Positions 17,032 through 24,461 of a stretch of DNA of 64,000 nt are shown here, piece by piece (within the stretch, counting starts at the first letter, position 1; each line of letters starts with the position of its first letter). The notes beneath the pieces are model-generated. The model saw only the letters and a list, made by a program, of their open reading frames with translations, did not search any database and was not told where the DNA came from. The stretch comes from DASWOJ01 sp964242415 (GTDB lineage Bacteria; Pseudomonadota; Alphaproteobacteria; Acetobacterales; Acetobacteraceae), in contig CAXTAT010000020.1 of NCBI GenBank assembly GCA_964242415.1, positions 1-64,000 of the forward strand. Direction: 5' to 3'. A program made the position numbers and the translations under genes.

Positions 17032-17399
17032 GCCGGCACCCCCAGCCAATCGCGCAGCATCCTCAGCGCGAAAGCCGTCTCCGGGTCGCCGCCGCGCGTC
17101 TCATGCTCGTCAAGGTCGGCCAGCAGACACGCCGCAACCCTCCCCCTGGCCCGGTGCCCGACCTCTGTTGCCGGCACCATGCGGTGAAGCTGCTTGATGG
17201 CGTCCTGCATGGCGCTGGTGGCCCAGCCCCGATAGGGATTGGCCTTGTCGCTGGCCTCGGCGTGCGCGCGGTGGAACGTGGCGCAGAGCGCCAGCAACGC
17301 GGCGTCAGGCTCGCCGGTATGGGCTGCAACCGCAACGCCAGTGCCGGCCAGGATCAGGACGGCAGCCGCGCCTGCGTAGAGAAGACCGCGCCGGCTCAC
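17028..17399 (-). CDS. Exported or membrane-anchored protein with PDAxLxxLC domain
   Basis: A 123-residue protein starting MSRRGLLYAG with a hydrophobic span (AAAVLILAGTGVAVAA), a possible Tat-like or uncleaved signal anchor. The rest is one helical domain beginning PDAALLALCATFHRAH and ending ALRMLRDWLG. The same domain appears twice in the protein at 17827, so this gene arose by duplication. It overlaps both neighbours by 4 bp. Function is unknown. Confidence 0.55.
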   Translation of the reverse strand: MSRRGLLYAGAAAVLILAGTGVAVAAHTGEPDAALLALCATFHRAHAEASDKANPYRGWATSAMQDAIKQLHRMVPATEVGHRARGRVAACLLADLDEHETRGGDPETAFALRMLRDWLGVPA

Positions 17400-17824
17400 A
17401 GCTTCCCCCGGCGGAGATGCCGCGCTGTCTGCCGCGCGTCCATCACCTCATTGATTTCCCGGAGCAGCCTGGAGATTTCGGCCGCCTTCACCGGGTCCGG
17501 GACCACCTGGCCGAGCAGCATCGCCTCGATATACTTGCGGGGCAGATAGCGGTCCGGCAGGCCACCGCACATGAATTGCACGCCGACCCGGCCGTCAGCC
17601 AAGTTGTGGCAGTGAGCGGTGATCGCCTTGCCGTTCACCTCCAACACGTAGTGGCCGGACACGATGCCGGCGCCGCTGCGCTCGAAGGCGCTGATCGGTC
17701 GCACCTGCGCTGCAGCGTCCCAGAGGTAGAGCCCTCCATCCTTCCCGATCCCAAGGAGGTCCATGGTGCGGGTAGGCGCAGGCGGCAGCTTGCGGCGGCA
17801 GCGTGGGAGTTTGGGTTGCGCCAT
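17396..17824 (-). CDS. Hypothetical protein
   Basis: A 142-residue protein with a basic Pro-rich start (MAQPKLPRCRRKLPPAPT) and a beta-rich core (GKDGGLYLWDAAAQVRPIS, GHYVLEVNGKAITAHCHNL) followed by a basic helical end (DPVKAAEISRLLREINEV). It lies between the two related PDAxLxxLC genes, overlapping the downstream one by 4 bp and sitting 2 nt from the upstream one, so the genes are co-expressed. No family is recognised. Confidence 0.5.
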   Translation of the reverse strand: MAQPKLPRCRRKLPPAPTRTMDLLGIGKDGGLYLWDAAAQVRPISAFERSGAGIVSGHYVLEVNGKAITAHCHNLADGRVGVQFMCGGLPDRYLPRKYIEAMLLGQVVPDPVKAAEISRLLREINEVMDARQTARHLRRGKL

Positions 17825-17826
17825 GG

Positions 17827-18597
17827 CTATGCCTCCCCCAACCAGTCTTTGAGCGTGTCCAGCGCGAACAGCGCGTCTCTGTCGCCCATCCACGCCCCGT
17901 CGCTGGTTCGGTTCCTATCCATCTGGGCGACCGCAACCGCCGCCTTGGCCCGGTGCCCAGCCTGTGTGACCGGCACCAGGTCACCGATCTTGTCGGCCAC
18001 CTGCCAACTTTCGTGGTGCGCCGCCTCCCAATCGTCGTTGCCCTCAAGGTAGGCCAGCCCGTGCAGCCGCCGATGCTCGGCGCAGAGGGTCAGCAGCGCG
18101 GCATCGGGGTTGGGCCTGGCCGGCGCCGCGGGCGGGTCACCCACCATGCTGCGGACCAGCGTCAGCATCAGACGCTCGTCTGTGCAGCCCTGCATGGGGT
18201 CGCTCTTGAGTAGCTCGGTGTCCCATAGCGCCAGGCTGCCAGCGAGGGCCTTGAAACCGGCCAGCGTGGACGGACGGCAGGCGGTGATGGCGTCCAGGAT
18301 CGGGGCCTGTTCGTCGGCCACCCTTTCGGCCACTGCGTCGGCACGGTCAGAGTCGGCCGCCGTTTCGACGCCGACGTAGGCGGCTTGCAGCTTGTGTTCC
18401 AGCGCGTCGAAGGCGGCGCAGAGCGCGACCAGCTCCGCGTCGGGCTGAGATGCGCGGACGGCAACCGCGGTGCCGATGCCAGCGCTGGCCAGGACCAGGG
18501 CGGCCGGGGCGACGTTCAGCAGTTGTCTTCTGGACGTGACGCCGCCGGACTGGCGTTCAGTTTGGACGATAGATGTGGTATGCGCGTGTTCGATCAT
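17827..18597 (-). CDS. Exported protein with two tandem PDAxLxxLC domains
   Basis: A 256-residue protein. Near the N-terminus TSRRQLLNVAPAALVLASAG has a twin-arginine followed by a hydrophobic core, suggesting Tat-type export or anchoring. Two copies of a helical domain follow, starting PDAELVALCAAFDALEH and PDAALLTLCAEHRRLHG. The second ends LDTLKDWLGEA, matching the end of the protein at 17028. First gene of a four-gene leftward operon. Unknown role, perhaps a surface or moron function of the element. Confidence 0.55.
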   Translation of the reverse strand: MIEHAHTTSIVQTERQSGGVTSRRQLLNVAPAALVLASAGIGTAVAVRASQPDAELVALCAAFDALEHKLQAAYVGVETAADSDRADAVAERVADEQAPILDAITACRPSTLAGFKALAGSLALWDTELLKSDPMQGCTDERLMLTLVRSMVGDPPAAPARPNPDAALLTLCAEHRRLHGLAYLEGNDDWEAAHHESWQVADKIGDLVPVTQAGHRAKAAVAVAQMDRNRTSDGAWMGDRDALFALDTLKDWLGEA

Positions 18598-18711
18598 GGC
18601 CTGCTTGCGCTCCAAGCTGGGTTGATGGTCAGGCCGGGCGCGAGGCTCCTACCCCTCATGTCCGGCCACTTGCCACTTCCGTGGTGGCGGAAAACCTGCC
18701 ATCTTGCGTGA

Positions 18712-18972
18712 ATGAATGCAAGCGCAAATGGCGGAATATCCGCCATCCTACCTAGTCAGGTCCGGGCAGCCCGGGCATTGCTCGGCTGGTCACGGGAGCA
18801 GTTGTCGTCTGCATGTGCCACGCCCATCCGCACTCTGGACCGGCTGGAGAAGGGTGAAGGTGCCCCTCAGCAGCGCACACTCGCGGCCGTCGCCAAGGCT
18901 CTTGAGTCGGCCGGGGTTGAGTTCACCAATGGCGACGAACCGGGCGTGAAGCTCCGAAAGCAGGCGGAGTGA
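18712..18972 (+). CDS. XRE-family transcriptional regulator (first of a tandem pair)
   Basis: An 86-residue protein with an XRE helix-turn-helix (QVRAARALLGWSREQLSSAC), the Arg-Leu-Glu-Lys-Gly recognition-helix end, and a short C-terminal strand pair (GVEFTNGDEPGVKLRK). It is divergent from the leftward operon starting at 18597. ATGCAAGC at 18716-18723, inside its first codons, is the inverse of the GCTTGCAT repeats at 19262-19292, which suggests autoregulation by this or the next protein. Its stop overlaps the next start as GTGA. Confidence 0.75.
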   Translation: MNASANGGISAILPSQVRAARALLGWSREQLSSACATPIRTLDRLEKGEGAPQQRTLAAVAKALESAGVEFTNGDEPGVKLRKQAE

Positions 18973-19220
18973 CGCCGGATCAGGTCATGGGTGCTCGGAA
19001 CCTGCTTGGCTGGTCCCGCGAGCGACTTGGTGCCATGAGCGGCGTATCGGTCAGCACCATTGGTGGCTACGAACGACACGGGCGTCTAACGCGGGGTTCC
19101 AACGGCGTGTTGGGGACTGACCAGCTTGTTGCCATTCGCGGCGCACTCGAAGCGGCTGGCGTCGTGTTCATCAAGGAGAGCGGGGGCGAGCCAGGGGTGC
19201 GGCTGCGGCGGGCCGGTTGA
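18969..19220 (+). CDS. XRE-family transcriptional regulator (second of a tandem pair)
   Basis: An 83-residue paralogue of the preceding protein: helix-turn-helix (QVMGARNLLGWSRERLGAMS) and a matching end (GVVFIKESGGEPGVRLRR). It starts with GTG inside the previous stop codon. Two similar Cro/CI-sized proteins in tandem, rather than divergent, is unusual and suggests duplication, perhaps with heterodimer formation. Confidence 0.75.
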   Translation: MTPDQVMGARNLLGWSRERLGAMSGVSVSTIGGYERHGRLTRGSNGVLGTDQLVAIRGALEAAGVVFIKESGGEPGVRLRRAG

Positions 19221-19241
19221 CGAATGGACCACTTCACCTGA

Positions 19242-19293
19242 TTGCATGTGACACACAAGATGCTTGCATGTAAGAGATAGATGTGCTTGCATC
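19242..19293. promoter_or_regulatory. Three iterated TTGCAT operator-like repeats
   Basis: TTGCATGT at 19242 and 19264 and TTGCATC at 19287 are direct repeats with 22- and 23-bp spacing, about two helical turns. They end 35 bp before the start of the ribbon-helix-helix gene at 19328. The extended form GCTTGCAT occurs twice here and once in inverse orientation at 18716. Iterated half-sites on one face of the helix are typical of operators for XRE or ribbon-helix-helix repressors. Confidence 0.6.
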
Positions 19294-19327
19294 TAACCTG
19301 GCTACATGAAGGCAGGTGAGGTTCACA

Positions 19328-19993
19328 ATGAAGCGCATCATCAACGGCGTGGCTTACAACACCGAGACATCCACCAAGGTCGCCAGGTCCGAGTACGACA
19401 ACACCAGCCAAGGCGGCCCTCGCGGTGAGCAGGTCCTGTATCAGACCCGCGGCGGCGCCTTCTTTCTGCATACCTTTGAGGTGTCAGCGCACAAGGACCG
19501 CGACGGCGAGTGGCAGGAGCGCGAGAGCAACGATTTTGAGGTGATGTTGCGGGACGAAGCGCAGCAATGGGTGATGAATGCGGGGCAGGTGGAGTTGCTC
19601 GGCAACGTGTTCGGTGATCCCCCGGAGGCTGCTGCCGACGAGTCTGCCGTGCCGAACGCCACCATCTATGCCCGGGTGCCGCTGGCCCTGAAAAGCCAGG
19701 TTGAAGCGTCCGCTAAGGCCGCTGGGCTGTCCGTCAACTCTTTCTTGATTCGCTGCATGGAGACCTGTGCGGCCACCGCAAGGGCGTCGGACGCGCCAGC
19801 ACAGAACCGCCTTACCGGGATGCCCAACAACCTAGCGGCTGTCTCCCGGGGGCCAGTCGTTTCGATGCAGAACGACTTGGCCCGCATAGCTGCCGGTTCG
19901 GCTGTCGCTCCAGCAAGCCGCAACGCATTGCTGGAGGGGTTGGGCGACGCGCCAATACCGACGCCTCCGCGCAATCGGCTGCTGGGAGACTAA
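19328..19993 (+). CDS. Arc-like ribbon-helix-helix protein with phage-type N-terminal domain
   Basis: A 221-residue protein. The N-terminal domain (MKRIINGVAYNTETSTKVAR) is a small beta domain I have seen in phage and plasmid proteins. Residues about 115-150 (IYARVPLALKSQVEASAKAA), then GLSVNSFLIRCMETC, form a ribbon-helix-helix DNA-binding unit like Arc or HicB C-termini. The C-terminal tail is disordered. GAGGT lies 5 nt before the ATG; an upstream in-frame GTG is less likely. The repeats at 19242 are a probable binding target. Confidence 0.6.
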   Translation: MKRIINGVAYNTETSTKVARSEYDNTSQGGPRGEQVLYQTRGGAFFLHTFEVSAHKDRDGEWQERESNDFEVMLRDEAQQWVMNAGQVELLGNVFGDPPEAAADESAVPNATIYARVPLALKSQVEASAKAAGLSVNSFLIRCMETCAATARASDAPAQNRLTGMPNNLAAVSRGPVVSMQNDLARIAAGSAVAPASRNALLEGLGDAPIPTPPRNRLLGD

Positions 19994-20282
19994 TGCTGCG
20001 TCGGCGCGGGCAACCCCGTGCCGCCACCCACGCCGTTGCGGCTGCTGTCCTGCTATCCGTGGCAGGCTGACAGCGGAGTCATCAGGGCGGCTTAGGAACC
20101 CTGCCCGGTGATCGCCTCCTGGGCCGGACGTGTGGACGGAGCGCGGGCCGTTGACGGTCCCGCCGCGATTGATGCCGGACGGGCACCTTACCTGCCTTCA
20201 CCAGCAGAGCTTGGCAAGGGACGAACTATTTAGGCCATACATCCACAACTAACCTAGCGTAATCGCAAGCGTTCTTTCAATA

Positions 20283-20876
20283 TCACATCCTCAACAGGAT
20301 CGCCCGTATGGCCTCCCAGCTCTTGTCCAAAAGCATTGACACTGCATTTGTTGGAATATCCAACTCCTCTGCTATATCGCTTACTGACATGCGGCCATCA
20401 TCGTGCGCGCTGATAAAGTCATCGCGGATTTCATGCGGAAACAGAACAGCATATGCCATCAAGAGCGCCATATGGTCAAGAAGAGCCTGGTTATTGGCAG
20501 GCAGAGGACTTGCAGGCAAGGCGTTCTTCACATCAAGAACACCATCAACAAGCCTGCTGAAATCTGCTGATGTGCTAGTATGAACGTCTTTCCCATCAAG
20601 AAGATGCATCAGTTCTTTGCAGCATATTACCCTTTGTAGGTCTCTGCTCACATTTGTATTATAGAATATGATGGAACAGTTTCTTGTTTCACCATACATG
20701 GTTGATGGCTCATAGCTAACCAGCATACCCAGCAGCTTTTCTGGTGGTACATCCATAGGGACAAGCAAAATCTCGTCCTGAATACCCATTTCGACTATCT
20801 GGGCGCAAACATCTTCAACATAAACTGGCAGACGAGTGAAAGTAGAGAAGAAGGCAATCAGCTTTCCAACAGACAT
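20283..20876 (-). CDS. Degenerate ImmA/IrrE-like (M78-type) protein
   Basis: A 197-residue protein. The helix RVICCKELMHLLDGK aligns by eye with the HExxH zinc helix of ImmA/IrrE peptidases, but the first His is Lys (KELMH), so metal binding is probably lost. The following AYAVLFPHEIRDDF matches the family's LLMP-type segment, and the C-terminus (SVSDIAEELDIPTNAVSMLL) matches its terminal helix-turn-helix-like part. Active relatives cleave phage repressors. This one may be a binding-only regulator. The gene is clearly more AT-rich than its neighbours, pointing to separate acquisition. Confidence 0.5.
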   Translation of the reverse strand: MSVGKLIAFFSTFTRLPVYVEDVCAQIVEMGIQDEILLVPMDVPPEKLLGMLVSYEPSTMYGETRNCSIIFYNTNVSRDLQRVICCKELMHLLDGKDVHTSTSADFSRLVDGVLDVKNALPASPLPANNQALLDHMALLMAYAVLFPHEIRDDFISAHDDGRMSVSDIAEELDIPTNAVSMLLDKSWEAIRAILLRM

Positions 20877-20889
20877 TACTTCCAACCAT

Positions 20890-20913
20890 AAAAAAGGGGG
20901 GCAAATGCCCCCC
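20890..20913 (-). terminator. Rho-independent terminator
   Basis: On the minus strand GGGGGGC-ATTT-GCCCCCC forms a 7-bp all-GC stem followed by six T residues. It lies just after the gene ending at 20938 and just before the gene starting at 20876, so it separates them. Confidence 0.85.
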
Positions 20914-20937
20914 AATCGTTAGTGCATCTAGATACAG

Positions 20938-21177
20938 CTAGTAGCTAGCAAGTATCTCCTTCGCTTCGCGCTGAACGCGCCCATTCGTAGGAAACTTGCT
21001 ACGATGCTCTGCGCGATCACCGCTCCAGAACTTCTCTAGCACGCCTCGCGCCGTCGCGCACATCTCATCTGCGGACAGCGTCGGCGACTCTCCCCGGAAA
21101 AACCTGACGTTCACCATCTTCCGACCTTCGTTCCCGAACAAGGCAGCAGAGAGCTTCTCCCGCTCACTCATTAGCAT
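20938..21177 (-). CDS. Small hypothetical protein
   Basis: A 79-residue protein (MLMSEREKLSAALFGNEGRK start, then VNVRFFRGESPTLSADEMC). GGAGGAG lies 6 nt upstream of the chosen ATG, a strong ribosome site. It is polar and probably cytoplasmic, with a helical C-terminal part rich in Glu/Lys/Arg. It is followed directly by a strong terminator. No family is recognised. Confidence 0.6.
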   Translation of the reverse strand: MLMSEREKLSAALFGNEGRKMVNVRFFRGESPTLSADEMCATARGVLEKFWSGDRAEHRSKFPTNGRVQREAKEILASY

Positions 21178-21308
21178 GACATACTCCTCCACCCCACCGC
21201 ACACTTATGGGCATTTGCAATCTCAGTTCGCCTCTCTGGCAAGAGCCGATCCGCACATAGTTGGTGGCGCAGCCAATTACGTCCGCCGGGCGACTCTCAC
21301 CCCTCGGT

Positions 21309-21515
21309 TCACTTGGCATCCACGCCTCCTAGCAACTTGCAACCTCGGTGACTGGAGGTTACCCACCAGGCTGTTGCCTCATAGGTGTCTCCGAGGTGCG
21401 ACCTTGAGATGCTATAGTATGGACCGTTTAACAATAACAAAACGTCACCTCTCAAGAGAGTTGATCGGTTATCCACAGACTTATCCACAGCATCTAGCGT
21501 CTTGGCAGTTGACAT
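21309..21515 (-). CDS. Possible small protein overlapping DnaA-box-like sites
   Basis: A 68-residue frame starting MSTAKTLDAVDKSVDNRSTL with GGAG about 10 nt upstream of the ATG. The rest is of mixed character. The two DnaA-box-like sequences at 21469-21489 lie in its early codons, so the open frame may be accidental to a control region. Confidence 0.25.
   Translation of the reverse strand: MSTAKTLDAVDKSVDNRSTLLRGDVLLLLNGPYYSISRSHLGDTYEATAWWVTSSHRGCKLLGGVDAK
21469..21489. other. Two perfect TTATCCACA (DnaA-box) sequences
   Basis: TTATCCACA occurs at 21469-21477 and again at 21481-21489, exact matches to the strict DnaA-box consensus and 12 bp apart on the same strand. An AT-rich segment (21415-21445) lies beside them. 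The element encodes its own primase-helicase, so this could be part of a replication origin. Confidence 0.45.
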
Positions 21516-21607
21516 GGGTATAATGCTCCTGTCTCCAAATCGACCATTGTAAGAAAGTCAAGAGAGAGTTGTCCTGACTCCAAGGGTTCATCACTCGGTC
21601 GGGGGGA

Positions 21608-22971
21608 TCAGCCGCTATCGTTCATCCCCGCCACATGCGCCGCCCATGCCTCCAGCGCCACCTTCCGCTCGGCCAGGAACTGCTGCCGCTGATACACCGC
21701 CGCCACCCCGCTAATTGTTCCGGCGACGTGGTTCAGCAGTTTCCGGGCTTCCCCATCAGATCCACCACCCGCCCTGCCACGGCATCCGCCGCAGCGGTCA
21801 GCGCACCATCCGGCACATGAGCATACCGGGCCGTCACGCCTGCCACGCGGTGCCCCAGCAGCCCGGCTATGGTCAGCTCCGAGTAGCCCATGCCGGCCGC
21901 TACAGCGGCGTAGCTGTGCCGCAGCACATGCACGGTGATGCCGTCCAGTTTCGCCTTGGTGCAGGCCCGTTCCAGCAGCGCGGGAAGGCCGATGAAATGC
22001 CCATCGCCCCGTGCGGCAGGGAAGGCCCATGGCGTGCCCTCGAACCGCGGCAGGGCGTCCAGCAGGTCCAGGGCGGCGGTGCCAACCGGGCGCAGCTCCA
22101 CCCTGTTGCCCACCTCGCGCGCTCGGATGCCCTTGGAGTCGCCCAAGCGCAGACACCGGGCGTTGCGGTCCACCCACGCCAGCGGCAGCGATAGCGCCTC
22201 CATGCGCCGGCAGCCGGTCAGCAGCAGGAACCGGATGGCGGCCAAGCCGGTGACGTTGCCGCCCGCGGCCTCCAAGGCGTGCAAGACTGCGCCGAGCCTG
22301 CCGAACTCGGCTTCGGTCAGGAACCGCGTCTGGCGTCCGTCAGACAGCTTCTCGACGCCGCGGGCGGGATTCGCTTTCAGCAGCTTCTTGCGGCGGCCGA
22401 ACTCCAGGATGGTGCCCAGCATCCCGATGGTGCGGGAGGCCGCGCCAGGGCCGCCCGTTGCCACGCCGCCCCGGCCATTCCGGGGTTTGGCGGACTTCCC
22501 GGCGGCGATGTCGGCCTGCAGCCGCTCGATGTCGTCACTGGTGACGGCGGCGGCGATGCGCGATCCGATCAGCGGCTTGACGTGGACTGCCACGCGGCTG
22601 CGGTCCATTGCCAGCGTGGACGCTTTCACGCGGCCTTCGGCCTCCTGCAGGTAGAGGTCGCACAGGTCGGCCACCGTCATTGCAGCCCGGAGCGCCTTGC
22701 GTTCGGCGGACGGATCGGCGCCCTTGTCCACTTCGGCCAGGCGCCGCCGGGCCAGTGACCTGGCCTCGTCCGGCGTGAGCGCGCCGACCCGGCCAAGCGC
22801 CAGCTTACGTTGCCGCCCTTCGAGGTTTCGGTACTTGAGGACATAGCTGCCGACGCCGCTTGGCATCATGCGGACGCCGAAGCCTTTCAGCTCGCTGTCC
22901 CACACGTAGGTGTCAGGTGCGCCGGGCAGCGGGGTGATGGCGTCGATGACGCGCTTGGTGATCTTGGGCAA
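21608..22971 (-). pseudogene. int: Tyrosine recombinase (integrase), frameshifted near its C-terminus
   Basis: The main frame gives 412 residues: an N-terminal arm-binding domain (PKITKRVIDAI, YVWDSELKGFGVRM), a core-binding domain, and a catalytic domain with the full set of residues Arg255 (TGCRRMEA), Lys280, His348-x-x-Arg351, His374 and Tyr383. It stops at 21733 after GKPGNC. The adjacent frame carries on naturally as RKLLNHVAGTISGVAAVYQR and FLAERKVALEAWAAHV to a stop at 21608. One extra G in the run at 21751-21754 would join them. It inserts the element at the tRNA-Gly site. Loss of the C-terminal helix may or may not abolish activity; a sequencing error is possible. Confidence 0.8.
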
Positions 22972-22984
22972 GGTGGCCTCGATT

Positions 22985-23032
22985 TGGTTCCGCGGCTTGG
23001 TTCCGGAAGGTCACGGAACCACGGCGGAACCA
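22985..23032. promoter_or_regulatory. Symmetric array of four TGGTTCCG half-sites upstream of int
   Basis: TGGTTCCG occurs at 22985 and 22998 and its inverse CGGAACCA at 23014 and 23025, a symmetric array lying 14-61 bp ahead of the integrase start and between int and the attachment site. It is a strong candidate for integrase arm sites or for an operator controlling int. Confidence 0.65.
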
Positions 23033-23060
23033 GATGAAAGCAAGTCAGATCATCTCAGGT

Positions 23061-23080
23061 CAAGCCATCGCAAGCCATCG
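23061..23080. repeat. Tandem 10-bp repeat near the attachment site
   Basis: CAAGCCATCG is repeated exactly and back to back. Short tandem sites in the arm region next to an attachment site often bind excisionase or integrase. Confidence 0.45.
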
Positions 23081-23161
23081 CAACAGCCTATGTGAGCAAA
23101 ATCAGCAATTTAGCAACGCATGGCAACAAGGATCAAGCCAGCGCAAAGAGTTGATCCATTG

Positions 23162-23206
23162 TTGCCAAGGTTGGGGTCGAGGGTTCGAATCCCTTCGCCC
23201 GCTCCA
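23162..23206 (+). other. Attachment site: displaced 3' half of tRNA-Gly(GCC)
   Basis: The 45 bases start in an anticodon loop (TTGCCAA, anticodon GCC), continue through the variable loop and T arm (GGGTTCGAATCCC) and end in the acceptor strand CGCCCGC-T-CCA. No 5' half (D arm) lies upstream. This is the pattern left when an element integrates into a tRNA 3' end. From the orientation, the reconstituted tRNA should lie at the other end of the element, left of the window. Confidence 0.85.
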
Positions 23207-23414
23207 GCAAATCAAGCACTTAGATCAGCTTTCCTGATCCCCAGGTTTGCGGCTCGTCAGGCGTTCTTCGGCACGATAGGGCGCCAGCCGGGCATCGACA
23301 CCTTAGGCCCGCGCCAAGCCGACCTCTCGACAGCAGGACCACATCGTCACCGCGGGTGCCGCATACCCCACCGCCGCAGCGGTCTGCGCCGCGGGAAGCC
23401 GCAACCGCCGCGTG

Positions 23415-24461
23415 CTACCGCGCCAAATGGTGGTCGAAGAAGGCCGCAATTTCCTCGAAGGCTTCGCGCGTCTCAGGCGCGGTGTCGTCGCGGGCGAACT
23501 CTGCGTGCGACTGCCCCTCCCAGACCTGCAGCGACGCCTCGACCCCCGCCTCCCGCAGCTTGCGGTGGACCCGCACGGTGTTGCTCAGCAGCAGGTCGCG
23601 CGTGCCAGTGGTGAGGATGGCGGGCGGAAAGCCGTGCATGTCGCCATACACCGGCGACAGCAGGGGATCGGCCAGGTCGTGCCCATGCGCGTAGAACTTC
23701 GTCGCCGCATCGCAGAACCCGTCCGCGGACACCAGCACGTTGTCCACCATCGCATTGGTGCTAAAGCTGTCGCCCACCTTCGTCACGTCCGACATCGGCG
23801 TGCCCGGCGCGATGGCCGCAGGCATCGGCAGGCCCTCCTGCTTGATCCGCAGCACCATCTCCAGGGTCAGCGCGCCGCCCGCCGACAGCCCGAAGATGCC
23901 CATCTTGTGCGGGTCGCCCGACGCCGAGACCGCCTTCCACACCGTCACCGCGTCGTCCAGCGCGGCGGGGAAGTAAGCCTCGGGCGGCATCCGGTAATCG
24001 ACCGAGATCACCTTGATGTGGCCGAAGCCCGCCATCAGCACCGCCTCGGACGTGGCGGCCTCGCCGGGGCTGAGCAGGTAGCAGCCGCCGTGGACATGGA
24101 CCAGCAGGCGACCCTGGTTCTCGGGCGCGACCACATCAGGCGTCACGGTGAAGGCACGCACGCCGGCGATGGTCGTAGGCTCCACCTTGACGTGCAGGCG
24201 CTCCCGCATCCCTGGCAGCATCCGCATCGTCGCGGCGGCCCCGGCGGCGGCGGTCGCCTGCCACTCCGCGCCATCCTTCGGCAGCACGTCCCAATTGGCG
24301 CGCAACGGGGCGGCAATGATCGCCTGCATCTGCGGGCTGACATCCCCTGGCACCGGGACCGACTTCGCCGGCACCTCGCGCGGCGCCGGCTGGGCATGCA
24401 CGTTGCCCACGGCCAGGGCCGCCACCGCGGCTGCCAGCACGGCCTTGCTGCTATGTCGCAT
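23415..24461 (-). CDS. Exported alpha/beta hydrolase, hormone-sensitive-lipase type
   Basis: A 348-residue protein with a cleavable signal peptide (AVLAAAVAALAVGNVHAQ). It has the oxyanion motif HGG (about 124-126), nucleophile elbow GLSAGG with Ser193, acid Asp289 (GTRDLLLS) and His319 (GQSHAEF), the full triad of HSL-family esterases. It probably hydrolyses short-chain esters in the periplasm. The ATG at 24461 begins the signal peptide. It is the first chromosomal gene after the attachment site and reads alone. Confidence 0.8.
   Translation of the reverse strand: MRHSSKAVLAAAVAALAVGNVHAQPAPREVPAKSVPVPGDVSPQMQAIIAAPLRANWDVLPKDGAEWQATAAAGAAATMRMLPGMRERLHVKVEPTTIAGVRAFTVTPDVVAPENQGRLLVHVHGGCYLLSPGEAATSEAVLMAGFGHIKVISVDYRMPPEAYFPAALDDAVTVWKAVSASGDPHKMGIFGLSAGGALTLEMVLRIKQEGLPMPAAIAPGTPMSDVTKVGDSFSTNAMVDNVLVSADGFCDAATKFYAHGHDLADPLLSPVYGDMHGFPPAILTTGTRDLLLSNTVRVHRKLREAGVEASLQVWEGQSHAEFARDDTAPETREAFEEIAAFFDHHLAR

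Larger units (their letters stand above)
21178..21607. other. Control region between integrase and small gene
   Basis: Apart from the doubtful small frame and the DnaA-box pair, this stretch contains the inverted repeat AACCTC-ggtgactg-GAGGTT (21341-21360). A further feature is the sequence TTGACA-4 nt-TATAAT (21509-21524), whose spacing is wrong for a sigma-70 promoter. No complete gene is evident. Confidence 0.4.

Noticed and set aside
21509..21524. TTGACA followed by TATAAT, consensus promoter hexamers
   Set aside because: They are only 4 bp apart. A sigma-70 promoter needs about 17 bp, so the match is a coincidence.
23207..23414. Short leftward segment ending MPGWRPIVPKNA near the attachment site
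   Set aside because: Only a few codons are open before an upstream stop. It may be a gene remnant, but nothing supports an assignment.
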